Source: Martinezella lusitana
GTDB taxonomy: Bacteria > Pseudomonadota > Alphaproteobacteria > Rhizobiales > Rhizobiaceae
Direction of reading: 5' to 3'
DNA: 64,000 nt
Assembly (NCBI RefSeq): GCF_900094565.1
Contig: NZ_FMAF01000006.1
Location: 232,936 to 296,935 of the forward strand
Shown one piece after another: positions 45,437-53,941 of this stretch (positions are counted from its first letter, which is position 1; every line of letters starts with the position of its first letter). Made by a program: the position numbers and the translations under genes. Below the pieces are notes generated by a model. The model made no database searches. It saw only the letters and a program-made list of their open reading frames with translations, and was not told where the DNA came from.

Positions 45437-46396
45437 ATGAATGCCAGCAGCGGCACCTCGCTTCGATTGCCGCAGTCGGAGCTGACCTTCGGCCTGTTGA
45501 TGATGTTCCTCTCCGTCGTCCTCTCGCCGATCATCGACATATTCTCCAAGCTCGCGGCAGCCACCATTCCGCCGGCTGAAGTCACCGCCGCGCGTTTCAT
45601 CCTCCAATCGCTCTTTGCGCTGCCGATGATGGCCATGCTTGGACAATGGGGCGTATGGACATGGCGTCGCAGCGGCGTGCATGCCATCCGCGCCGGCGTG
45701 CTCACGCTGTCCATGGTTTCGTTCGTGACGACGCTGCAGGTCATGGAAGTCGCCGATGCCATCGCCATCTTTTTCGTCGAGCCGATGATGCTGACCATTC
45801 TCAGCAGCATTTTCCTCAAGGAAACCATCGGCTGGCGGCGCTACACGGCCTGCGCCGTCGGTTTTTTCGGCGCGATGCTGATCATCCAGCCGAGCTTCGA
45901 AGAGGTCGGTTTCGTGGCGCTTTTGCCCGTCGTCACCGCGCTCTGCATCGCCGTCTACGTGATGATCACGCGCGTCGTCTCCCATAGCGAGGATGCATGG
46001 TCGATGCAGTTTCAAACGGGCATATGGGGCGTCGGCTTCAGCCTGATCCTGCTTGCGATTGGCCGTGCGACTGGTTCTGCCATCCTCGACCCCGTCCTGC
46101 CGGACCTGATTGCCATGCTTTATCTGCTCGGCGTCGGCGCCAGCGCCGCCGCCGCCGGCATCCTCACCGTACACGCCTATCGTGCCGTGCCAGCCTCGAC
46201 GCTTGCGCCCCTGCAATATTTCGAGATCGTCTCGGCGACGATCTTCGGCTGGCTGGTCTTCGGCAACTTTCCGGATGCGATCAAGTGGCTCGGAATATTC
46301 ATCATCATCGGCTCCGGGCTCTACATTCTCTGGCGCGAGCGGCGCTTTGCTTCCAAGCCGGTATCCGATACATCTGCAACAGCATTCACGCCTTAA
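45437..46396 (+). CDS. EamA/DMT family transporter
   Basis: 319 residues with ten hydrophobic helices in two EamA repeats (first starting TFGLLMMFLSVVLSPIIDIFSKLA, second around LPVVTALCIAVYVMITRVV). The C-terminal YFEIVSATIFGWLVFGNFPDAIKWLGIFIIIGSGLYILWRE closes repeat 2. Substrate unknown. It is followed 19 bases later by a CoA-transferase gene that overlaps a ThDP-enzyme gene, suggesting that it moves the substrate or product of those enzymes. Confidence 0.9.
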   Translation: MNASSGTSLRLPQSELTFGLLMMFLSVVLSPIIDIFSKLAAATIPPAEVTAARFILQSLFALPMMAMLGQWGVWTWRRSGVHAIRAGVLTLSMVSFVTTLQVMEVADAIAIFFVEPMMLTILSSIFLKETIGWRRYTACAVGFFGAMLIIQPSFEEVGFVALLPVVTALCIAVYVMITRVVSHSEDAWSMQFQTGIWGVGFSLILLAIGRATGSAILDPVLPDLIAMLYLLGVGASAAAAGILTVHAYRAVPASTLAPLQYFEIVSATIFGWLVFGNFPDAIKWLGIFIIIGSGLYILWRERRFASKPVSDTSATAFTP

Positions 46397-46414
46397 GCGA
46401 GAGAGCGGGTCGAC

Positions 46415-47617
46415 ATGACAGACCAGAAAACCAAGAAACCTCCGCTGTCCGGTATTCGAGTCATCGAGCTTGCTCGTGTGCTCGCCGGCCCCTGGGCGGG
46501 GCAGATGCTGGCCGATCTCGGCGCCGACGTCATCAAGGTGGAAAATCCCGACGGCGGCGACGACACGCGCCAATGGGGCCCGCCCTTTGTCGAGGGCAAG
46601 GATGGCGAAAATCTCTCGGCCGCCTATTATCATTCGGCCAATCGCGGCAAGCGTTCCATCGTCGCCGACCTCAAGAACGCAGAGGGTCAGGAGCTCGTGC
46701 GCCGGCTGGTGAAGACGGCCGACGTCGTGATCGAGAATTTCAAGCTCGGCGGCCTGGTCAAATACGGCCTGGACTACGAAAGCCTGAAAAGGATCAATCC
46801 GAGGATCGTCTATTGCTCTATCACGGGCTTCGGACAGACAGGGCCTTATGCCGGCCTGGCAGGCTATGACTACATCGTCCAGGGCATATCCGGCTTCATG
46901 TCGATCACCGGCGAGCCCGACGGCCAACCGATGAAGGCAGGCGTTGCGATTGCCGATATCTTCACCGGTATCTATGCGGTCTCGGCAATCGAGGCCGCCC
47001 TGATCCATGCGCTCAAGACCGGTGAAGGCCAGCTCGTCGATATGGCGCTTCTCGACGTGCAGTCGGCCGTGCTCGCCAATCAGAACATGAACTATCTGAT
47101 ATCGGGCAAACCGCCCGTGCGCCTCGGCAATGCCCATCCCAATATCTCGCCCTATGAGGTCGTTCCCACCGCCGACGGCTATCTCATTCTGGCTGTGGGC
47201 AATGATGGGCAGTTCCGCCGCCTGTGCGCAATTCTCGGCATCGATGCCCACGCCGACGACGAGCGCTATGCGACCAACAAGGCCCGCGTCGCCCACCGCA
47301 ACGAAGTCCGGGCATTTATATCGGTGAGGACGCTGACCTGGAACAAGGCGGATCTGCTGAAGGCCTGCGAGGACAATGCCGTACCGGCCGGCGCCATCAA
47401 TACGATCGAGGACATGTTCGCCGATCCGCAGATCAAGTCGCGCGGTTTGCGGATCGATCTCGAGGACAGCGTCGGCACCATGATCCCAAGCGTGCGGACG
47501 CCGATCGTTCTGTCGGAGACGCCCTTGACCTATACACGGCCGAGCCCGCGCCTCGGCGAACATCAGGAGGAGGTTCTGGCCGAATTGGCCGAACTGGAGG
47601 GAAAGGCGAAGATATGA
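46415..47617 (+). CDS. Class III (CaiB/BaiF) CoA-transferase
   Basis: 400-residue CoA-transferase of the formyl-CoA transferase/CaiB family. The start IRVIELARVLAGPWAGQMLADLGADVIKVENP is diagnostic. By eye, the catalytic aspartate aligns with Asp214 in GQLVDMALLDVQ, and GSxGQTGPYAG-like (TGFGQTGPYAGLAGYDYI) binds CoA. It transfers CoA between carboxylic acids, possibly via succinyl- or oxalyl-CoA type donors. Substrate unassigned. Its stop overlaps the next start by four bases (ATGA). Confidence 0.92.
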   Translation: MTDQKTKKPPLSGIRVIELARVLAGPWAGQMLADLGADVIKVENPDGGDDTRQWGPPFVEGKDGENLSAAYYHSANRGKRSIVADLKNAEGQELVRRLVKTADVVIENFKLGGLVKYGLDYESLKRINPRIVYCSITGFGQTGPYAGLAGYDYIVQGISGFMSITGEPDGQPMKAGVAIADIFTGIYAVSAIEAALIHALKTGEGQLVDMALLDVQSAVLANQNMNYLISGKPPVRLGNAHPNISPYEVVPTADGYLILAVGNDGQFRRLCAILGIDAHADDERYATNKARVAHRNEVRAFISVRTLTWNKADLLKACEDNAVPAGAINTIEDMFADPQIKSRGLRIDLEDSVGTMIPSVRTPIVLSETPLTYTRPSPRLGEHQEEVLAELAELEGKAKI

Positions 47618-49272
47618 AGCGAACGGGCGGCCAACTCATTGTCGAAGCTTTGAAGGCCAATGGCGTAGAGCGTATTTCCTGCGTGCCGGGCGAGAGCTTT
47701 CTTGCCGTGCTTGATGCGCTGCATGACAGCGACATCAAGGTGCTTGTCTGCCGTCAGGAGGGTGGTGCGGCGATGATGGCGGATGCCTGGGGCCGGCTGA
47801 CGGGAGAGCCGGGCATCTGCATGGTCACCCGCGGCCCTGGCGCAACCAATGCCTCCGCAGGCCTGCATATCGCCCGGCAGGATTCGATCCCGATGATCCT
47901 CTTCATCGGTCAGGTTCAGCGCGACGCCCGCGAGCGCGAGGCCTTCCAGGAAGTGGAATTCCGCCGCGCCTTCACCGAATTCGCGAAATGGGTCGGCGAG
48001 ATCGACGATGCTGCCCGCATCCCGGAATTCGTCACCCGTGCCTTCGCGGTCGCGACGTCGGGGCGTCCCGGCCCCGTCGTACTGACCCTGCCCGAGGACA
48101 TGCTCCGCGACGAGGTCGAAGCGCCGGAAGCCAAGCCATATATGCCTGTCGCCGCATATCCCGCCCGCAGTCAGCTCGCCGATCTTCATCGGCGCCTCAT
48201 AGCGGCGGAACGCCCGATGGTCATTCTCGGCGGCACACGTTGGAATGAGGAGGCGGTTGCCGGCATCCGGCAATTCGCGGAGCGTTTCAGCCTGCCGGTC
48301 GGCTGTTCCTTCCGTCGCCAGATGCTGTTCGATCATCTGCATCCGAACTATGTCGGCGATGTTGGGATCGGCATCAATCCGGCGCTCGCCAAAGAAATCA
48401 AGGAGGCGGATCTGCTCATTCTTCTGGGTGGGCGCCTCTCCGAGATGCCGTCCTCCGGCTATACGCTGGTGGATATCCCCTACCCGCGCCAGCAGTTGGT
48501 CCACGTCCATCCCGACCCGTCAGAGCTTGGCCGCGTCTACCGCCCAGATCTGGCGATCTGTGCGAGTCCCACTGATTTCGTCGCGGCGCTGGCCGATCTG
48601 GATGCACCGAGCGAAACACCTTGGGGCGAACGCACCGAACGCATGCATGCCGCTTATCTTGCCTGGTCGAAGACGCCGGAGAGAAGCCCCGGTGCGGTTC
48701 ACATGGGCCGCATCATGGACTGGATCGAAGCCAATACCGCTGATGATGCGATCTTCACCAACGGCGCTGGCAACTATGCGACCTGGCTGCATCGCTTCCA
48801 TCGCTTCCGCCGTTTCAACACCCAGGCGGCCCCCACCTCGGGATCAATGGGCTACGGCTTGCCGGCAGCGGTCGCCGCCAAGCAGCTGTTTCCGAACCGC
48901 GAGGTGATCTGCTTTGCCGGCGACGGCTGTTTCATGATGCACGGCCAGGAATTCGCGACTGCCGTTCAATATGATTTGCCGCTGATCGCGCTGGTCATCA
49001 ACAATGGCATGTACGGCACCATCCGCATGCATCAGGAGCGGGAATATCCCGGCCGTGTCAGCGCCACAGCACTGAATAACCCTGATTTTGCCGCCCTCGC
49101 CCGCGCCTATGGCGGCCACGGCGAGACGGTGATGACGACGGAGGAATTCGGCCCGGCATTCGAGCGGGCCCGTGCCAGCGGCAAACCGGCGATCATCGAG
49201 ATTGCGCTCGATCCGGAAGCGATCACGCCCTCGCGCACCCTGACGGAAATCGCTCAAACGAAAGGCCGGTGA
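47614..49272 (+). CDS. Thiamine diphosphate enzyme, acetolactate synthase-like
   Basis: 552 residues with the three ThDP-enzyme domains. The catalytic glutamate is Glu49 in CRQEGGAAMMADAWGRL; MVTRGPGATNASAGLH follows. The middle domain binds a nucleotide-like cofactor, and the C-terminal domain has the ThDP motif AGDGCFMMHGQEFATAV...INNGMYG. It resembles AHAS large-subunit paralogues, but no regulatory subunit gene is nearby. It lacks the oxalyl-CoA decarboxylase N-terminus that a CoA-transferase partner would suggest. The substrate is probably a 2-oxo acid. Confidence 0.9.
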   Translation: MKRTGGQLIVEALKANGVERISCVPGESFLAVLDALHDSDIKVLVCRQEGGAAMMADAWGRLTGEPGICMVTRGPGATNASAGLHIARQDSIPMILFIGQVQRDAREREAFQEVEFRRAFTEFAKWVGEIDDAARIPEFVTRAFAVATSGRPGPVVLTLPEDMLRDEVEAPEAKPYMPVAAYPARSQLADLHRRLIAAERPMVILGGTRWNEEAVAGIRQFAERFSLPVGCSFRRQMLFDHLHPNYVGDVGIGINPALAKEIKEADLLILLGGRLSEMPSSGYTLVDIPYPRQQLVHVHPDPSELGRVYRPDLAICASPTDFVAALADLDAPSETPWGERTERMHAAYLAWSKTPERSPGAVHMGRIMDWIEANTADDAIFTNGAGNYATWLHRFHRFRRFNTQAAPTSGSMGYGLPAAVAAKQLFPNREVICFAGDGCFMMHGQEFATAVQYDLPLIALVINNGMYGTIRMHQEREYPGRVSATALNNPDFAALARAYGGHGETVMTTEEFGPAFERARASGKPAIIEIALDPEAITPSRTLTEIAQTKGR

Positions 49273-49291
49273 GCGCGAGCCCACCGGCCTT
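49262..49291. terminator. Bidirectional terminator at the ThDP-enzyme/ridA junction
   Basis: A 10-bp stem AAGGCCGGTG/CACCGGCCTT with a 10-base loop overlaps the ThDP-enzyme stop codon and lies 20 bases beyond the convergent ridA stop. Confidence 0.75.
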
Positions 49292-49311
49292 CCAAACCAC
49301 GCCGCGTCGAC

Positions 49312-49653
49312 TTAGAGCGCGGCCGTCACGATGAATTCGACCTTGTACTTCGGTGCAGCGAGCTTGGCTTCGCTGGTCGCGCGAGCCGGCGTGTTGGCCG
49401 GATCGACCCAGGCTTCCCAGGCGGCATTCATTTCTGCGAAATAGGAAATATCGGAGAGGTAGATGAGCGTCTGCAGAATCTTCGACTTGCTGGAGCCGGC
49501 TGCTGCGAGCAGGCGGTCGACTTCGGCCAACGCCGACTTGCACTGATCGGTGACGCTTTCGCCTTCACCAACCTGGCCGGCGAGGTAGACGGTGTTGCCG
49601 TGGATGACAGCGCCGCTCATGCGGGTGCCAACGTCGATACGCTTGATGCTCAT
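49312..49653 (-). CDS. RidA family reactive-intermediate deaminase
   Basis: 113-residue RidA/YjgF trimeric protein. The conserved substrate-binding arginine is Arg91 in TPARATSE, with YLAGQVGEG earlier. Family members hydrolyse 2-aminoacrylate and other enamines to protect PLP enzymes. ATG 49653 has AGGAGAAA upstream; the open frame extends 50 codons 5' without similarity. It follows a TIGR01244 gene on the same strand by about 90 bases. Confidence 0.93.
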   Translation of the reverse strand: MSIKRIDVGTRMSGAVIHGNTVYLAGQVGEGESVTDQCKSALAEVDRLLAAAGSSKSKILQTLIYLSDISYFAEMNAAWEAWVDPANTPARATSEAKLAAPKYKVEFIVTAAL

Positions 49654-49742
49654 GGTTTTCTCCTGATGTTGTTCTTCGACAGGTAACGGAAAGGCACGGC
49701 CGGTGGCCTGCCCTTTAATCTCAAGATTGGGAATGCGCCCGT

Positions 49743-50081
49743 TCAGCCGCGAATATGATGCGTCTTCTGATAGATCGCCGTCGAGCGCGCGCCGGAACGG
49801 CAATAGCCGAGCATTGGCCGCGGAAACTCGTCCAGCGCATCGACCATACCCTGCACGGCTTCTTCGGTAACGCCCATGGGGCCGACAGGCACATGGGTGA
49901 TCTCGAGGCCAAGTTCCTTGGCGCGAGCTTCAATGGCTGAGAACGGCGTCTGGTCCGGGCTTTCATCGTCCGGGCGATGGCAGACGATCGACTTGAAACC
50001 CATGGCCTTGATCTGGTCGAGATCCTCTACGGTGATCTGGCCGGACACCGAGTATTCATCATCGATCGGGCGGATATCCAT
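49743..50081 (-). CDS. TIGR01244 family (DUF442) phosphatase
   Basis: 112-residue protein-tyrosine-phosphatase-like fold with the P-loop YCRSGARST (Cys-x-x-Gly-x-Arg) near residue 93. The early segment YSVSGQITVEDLDQIKAMGFKSIVCHRPDDE is typical of this family. A fused version forms the N-terminal part of Blh in the sulfide-detoxifying bigR operon; here it is stand-alone and no bigR or dioxygenase is adjacent. It may share an operon with ridA and the DUF4432 gene. Confidence 0.9.
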   Translation of the reverse strand: MDIRPIDDEYSVSGQITVEDLDQIKAMGFKSIVCHRPDDESPDQTPFSAIEARAKELGLEITHVPVGPMGVTEEAVQGMVDALDEFPRPMLGYCRSGARSTAIYQKTHHIRG

Positions 50082-50154
50082 GGTTCATGTCCTCTCTAAA
50101 ACCGAGGGCTTTGATCTACGCCGCCCCACGGCGAGCGTCAACCGCTCGACACCC

Positions 50155-50994
50155 TCAAACAAAGGCAAAGTTGAGCATGAAATTGCGGGCTTCGTCGGGC
50201 TCAAGAATATTGAATTCACCAGCCTCTTCCAGCTCCGCGCGCGAGACCCAGCGATGCGAAACCGGCTCGATGCCGAGAACATGCGCCGGCGCACGCTGAT
50301 TGCGCCAAACCTGCAGGAAAGGCAGCGTGTCGGTGCCAAAGCGCACCCTCAATGTCTTGCCGCCGATCGCCGCGATCGGACCGAGGCTGATCTCCGCCCA
50401 GTCCTCGCCTTTCTCCAGCGCCGGCACACAGAAAATGTCGCCGGGTTCTTCGCCGAATGTCCAAGGAAAGCCACCATTCTCCAGCATCTGGCCCGACAGG
50501 CGCGTGCCGGCGTCGAACCATTTGCCACCGATGTTCATATGATACATGAGGAAGACGGGCATCGCCTCGGTACTCGTATTGACGAGACGATCGGCAAGCG
50601 AAACCTCGCCGGTGGCACCGTCGATCCGCCAATGACGTTCCAGCCTTGCCGTGCGGCCTTCAGCGGTGACGACGTCGATGTCCGCGCGGCATTCGGCATT
50701 GCCGTTCTCGAATTTGGTCGAGAGAATCCTGGCCGGATGAGAAGAGAGCGAACCATGCAGCGGATAACGTCTTCCCTCAAAACTATCAGGCATCAACTCT
50801 GGATGGCGAATGTGATCCGGCCCGCAGGTGAAGAGGAAGCCCTCCAGGGAATGATCGATGCGCGGATCGCCGTCATCGGGAATGGCGCGTCCGGGCGCAA
50901 GATTGTTGCCCTCCACGATGCAGGCGCCGATATCCAGCACGGAGCTTTCGTCCAACGTCAGTTTTGGCCCCTTGGCCGCGGAAAAATCCATCAT
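50155..50994 (-). CDS. DUF4432 family (aldose-1-epimerase-like) protein
   Basis: 279 residues. The beta-sandwich pattern and RRYPLHGSLSSHPA, MYHMNIGGKWFDAGTRL, and C-terminal HVLGIEPVSHR segments match the DUF4432 family related to galactose mutarotases; the conserved His-containing HGSLSSHPA is reminiscent of the epimerase active site. Its reaction in rhizobia is unknown to me. No signal peptide. The first two codons are both ATG; either can initiate. Confidence 0.82.
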   Translation of the reverse strand: MMDFSAAKGPKLTLDESSVLDIGACIVEGNNLAPGRAIPDDGDPRIDHSLEGFLFTCGPDHIRHPELMPDSFEGRRYPLHGSLSSHPARILSTKFENGNAECRADIDVVTAEGRTARLERHWRIDGATGEVSLADRLVNTSTEAMPVFLMYHMNIGGKWFDAGTRLSGQMLENGGFPWTFGEEPGDIFCVPALEKGEDWAEISLGPIAAIGGKTLRVRFGTDTLPFLQVWRNQRAPAHVLGIEPVSHRWVSRAELEEAGEFNILEPDEARNFMLNFAFV

Positions 50995-51208
50995 TTTCTA
51001 AAATCCTCCCTGATCGGCGCTCCCGCAAGCATCGTCCCATGATGGAGCGCAGCGAGAATAAGCGGTGAGTTGTCTTACCGAATGTTAACTTGAAGCCTTG
51101 ATCACGCAATTTTTTATATTTTATTCAGCATGATAAACTAAATCTCCATACTGGCGTCAAAATTGCCATGTGTGTGTCAGCCGAACTACATCCGAGGATT
51201 CGACAGAC

Positions 51209-52684
51209 GTGAACGGGTTCGTGAAATTCAGCCTTTCCCTGGCAATGACTGCCACGGTGTCCATGCTTGCGCTCACCGACGCGCAGGCACAATACTATCG
51301 CAGCGGAAACAACAATACCGTTCTCGTGACCCCGGATGGCCGGATTCTGGATCAGTACCCAGATCAAGGCGCAGGCGGCTACGTCATGGCGCGCGATGGA
51401 CGCGGCAGGCGGGTTCTCATCGACAGCTATGGCAACGTGGTTGCCACGGAGATGCGGGCCAGCACCTATTATCCGCGCGCGCCGGCTCGTGACGCCTATG
51501 GCGATAACGGATATGGCGCCGGCAACCGTTACGGCGACACGCAACTTTCTTCCAACGGTGATGGCTATCGCGACTATCGTCAATATCGCAGCGATGGCTA
51601 CGGAAATTACAATGGCTCTGATCAGCAGGACCGCAACGTCGTGACCGGCGGCATTCCGCGCGACGGCGACATCCAGCGCGAGCCGCTCGACAACCAACCG
51701 CTGCCGGGCACGAAGGCGCAGACCCAGCAAGGTCAGACCAACCCGAGCGACAACGACTACGCAGCGATAGACCCGCAGCAGGGGACACCGGATATCGTCC
51801 GCAAGCCTCCGGCCGATCCGGTCATTACCCTCAAGGGCAAATCGAAGGCGGAGATCACGGCGCTCGAGGTCTTTCTCGCACGCCAGGGCATCTCGCCGGG
51901 CGCGATCGACGGCCGCATGGGCGCGAACGTCACCAAGGCTGTTTATGCCTATCAACAGATGACCGGCCAGACGCTGGATCCGAACAACACCGACGGGATA
52001 CTAGAGCAGCTGCGCATGTCCGGCGGCATGCCGATTATCAACTACACGATTACCGCTGCCGACGCGGCTGGCCCCTATGTCGCGTCCATCCCCGAGGACT
52101 ATGCCGCAAAGGCTCAAATGCCGTCGCTTGGCTATACATCGACGACGGAAATGCTGGCGGAACGCTTTCATATGGATGAAGGCTATCTGAAAGAGCTCAA
52201 TCCAGGCGTCGATTTCACCGTTCCGGGCAACACGATCAAGGTCGTCAATACCGGCCCCGCCAAGACCGGTACGGTCGCAAAAATCCTTGCGGATAAGGGC
52301 CGCAAGCAGGTTTTCGCCTATGATGCCAACGGAACGCTGATCGCGGCCTATCCGGCCAGCATCGGCTCGACCGACACACCATCGCCCTCCGGCACGGTCA
52401 CAGTCGAGCGCGTCGCCTTCAATCCCGGCTATACATACAACCCGAAGATCAACTTCAAGCAGGGCGCGAACGACAAGATCCTCGACATTCCGCCTGGTCC
52501 GAACGGCCCGGTCGGCACCGTCTGGATGGCCCTGTCGAAGCCAACCTACGGCATCCATGGCACGCCTGAACCCTCGAAGATTGGCAAGTCGCAGAGCCAC
52601 GGCTGCGTTCGTCTCACCAATTGGGACGCAACCGAGCTCGCCAAGATGGTCAAGCCCGGCGTGGTTGTCGAATTCGTCGATTGA
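51209..52684 (+). CDS. Secreted L,D-transpeptidase with peptidoglycan-binding domain
   Basis: 491 residues from GTG 51209, which directly begins the signal peptide (NGFVKFSLSLAMTATVSMLALTDAQA). After a Tyr/Gly/Asn-rich low-complexity region (about 45-165) comes a PG_binding_1 domain (ITALEVFLARQGISPGAIDG). The YkuD catalytic domain has the HGTPEPSKIGKSQSHGCVRL motif, catalytic Cys466. It would make 3-3 crosslinks or attach outer-membrane proteins to peptidoglycan, which is prominent in Rhizobiales. An in-frame ATG lies 13 codons upstream. Strong terminator follows. Confidence 0.93.
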   Translation: MNGFVKFSLSLAMTATVSMLALTDAQAQYYRSGNNNTVLVTPDGRILDQYPDQGAGGYVMARDGRGRRVLIDSYGNVVATEMRASTYYPRAPARDAYGDNGYGAGNRYGDTQLSSNGDGYRDYRQYRSDGYGNYNGSDQQDRNVVTGGIPRDGDIQREPLDNQPLPGTKAQTQQGQTNPSDNDYAAIDPQQGTPDIVRKPPADPVITLKGKSKAEITALEVFLARQGISPGAIDGRMGANVTKAVYAYQQMTGQTLDPNNTDGILEQLRMSGGMPIINYTITAADAAGPYVASIPEDYAAKAQMPSLGYTSTTEMLAERFHMDEGYLKELNPGVDFTVPGNTIKVVNTGPAKTGTVAKILADKGRKQVFAYDANGTLIAAYPASIGSTDTPSPSGTVTVERVAFNPGYTYNPKINFKQGANDKILDIPPGPNGPVGTVWMALSKPTYGIHGTPEPSKIGKSQSHGCVRLTNWDATELAKMVKPGVVVEFVD

Positions 52685-52701
52685 TCGCAGGTAGAACAAA
52701 C

Positions 52702-52737
52702 AAAAAGGCCGCCGGGCGATCTTCCGGCGGCCTTTTT
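52702..52737 (+). terminator. Rho-independent terminator after the L,D-transpeptidase gene
   Basis: A 14-bp stem AAAAAGGCCGCCGG/CCGGCGGCCTTTTT with an 8-base loop and trailing T lies 17 bases past the stop. It also faces the convergent alcohol dehydrogenase gene. Confidence 0.93.
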
Positions 52738-52792
52738 TATAGCTACAAAATGGTCGACGCGTCGCGATCCCTTCCGGCGCGTCGATGGTGTT

Positions 52793-53941
52793 CTAGAAGC
52801 AATCGCGGAAAAGTGCCTTGGTGTTTTCCAGCGTCATCGGCACCGGATTGCCGCCGGCGCTTGGATCTTCAATCGCCATTGCCGAGAGTTCATCGATCCG
52901 ATCCGGCGCGATGCCCATAGCCGAAAGGCTTTCGGGGACGCCAAGTTCGGCGCGCAATTGCAGCACGTAGTCGTAGAAGCCGTCAAAACCACCGGAAATG
53001 CCGAGGTAGGCCGCGGCACGCGCAATCTTGTCTTCAATGGTTTTCCGGTTGAAGCGCAGGACCGCCGGCATAACGACGGCATTGGTCATGCCGTGATGCG
53101 TGTTGTAGACGGCACCGATGGGATGCGACAGCGCATGAATGGCGCCGAGCCCCTTCTGGAAGGCGACAGCGCCCATCGCGGCGGCGCTCATCATATTGGC
53201 GCGAGCTTCGAGGTCTGTTCCCTCCCTGTAGGCGCGCGGCAGGAATTCCTTGACCAGCCGCATGCCTTCCAGCGCGATGCCGGCCGACATCGGGTGATAG
53301 AAAGGCGAGGAATAGGCTTCCAGGCAATGAGCAAACGCATCCATGCCGGTGCCGGCGGTGATGACTTTCGGCATGCCCACAGTCAATTCCGGATCGGCGA
53401 TGACGACGCCCGGCAGGAATTTCGGATGGAAGATGATCTTCTTCACATGCGTCGCGGAGTTGGTGATGACGCTGGCGCGGCCGACTTCCGAACCCGTGCC
53501 TGCCGTGGTCGGTACAGCCACGATCGGGGCAATGCCCTCGAGGCTGGCGCGGGTCCACCAGTCGCCGATATCTTCGAAATCCCATACCGGCCGCGTCTGA
53601 CCGGCCATGAAGGCGACGCACTTGCCGAGGTCGAGACCGGAACCGCCGCCGAAGGCGACGACGCCGTCATGACCGCCATCCTTGAATGCCTTCACGCCGG
53701 CTTCGAGATTCTTCTCGTTCGGGTTCGGATCGACATCGGAGAAAATCGCGCGGCCGAGACCCGCGTCTTCCATGATGTCCAGCGCCGTCTTGGTGATCGC
53801 CATGGAAGCAAGTCCTCGATCGGTGACCAGGAGCGGCTTCTTCATGCCCAGGCTCTTGCAGGCGTCCGCCAGCTCCTTGATCCGGCCGCGGCCGAGCTTG
53901 AAGGCGTTCGGATAGCTCCAATTGGCTGAGATAGTGCTCAT
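52793..53941 (-). CDS. Iron-containing alcohol dehydrogenase
   Basis: 382-residue group III NAD(P)-dependent dehydrogenase. The nucleotide site is VVAFGGGSGLDLGK, and the metal ligands fall in GMDAFAHCLEAY (Asp, His) and ALSHPIGAVYNTHHGMTNAV (two His). It oxidises primary alcohols to aldehydes or the reverse. Its start overlaps the aldehyde dehydrogenase stop by four bases, so an alcohol-to-aldehyde-to-acid sequence is likely. In this operon I infer that it oxidises a gamma-glutamylated amino alcohol. Confidence 0.95.
   Translation of the reverse strand: MSTISANWSYPNAFKLGRGRIKELADACKSLGMKKPLLVTDRGLASMAITKTALDIMEDAGLGRAIFSDVDPNPNEKNLEAGVKAFKDGGHDGVVAFGGGSGLDLGKCVAFMAGQTRPVWDFEDIGDWWTRASLEGIAPIVAVPTTAGTGSEVGRASVITNSATHVKKIIFHPKFLPGVVIADPELTVGMPKVITAGTGMDAFAHCLEAYSSPFYHPMSAGIALEGMRLVKEFLPRAYREGTDLEARANMMSAAAMGAVAFQKGLGAIHALSHPIGAVYNTHHGMTNAVVMPAVLRFNRKTIEDKIARAAAYLGISGGFDGFYDYVLQLRAELGVPESLSAMGIAPDRIDELSAMAIEDPSAGGNPVPMTLENTKALFRDCF

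Noticed and set aside
45305..47563. Minus-strand frame of 752 codons antisense to the EamA and CoA-transferase genes
   Set aside because: Very long but entirely opposite two well-supported genes with ribosome sites; composition is that of an antisense shadow.
43573..49272. Interpreting the CoA-transferase and ThDP enzyme as Frc/Oxc oxalate degradation
   Set aside because: The ThDP enzyme lacks the oxalyl-CoA decarboxylase N-terminal pattern and looks like an acetolactate synthase paralogue, so oxalate is not supported.
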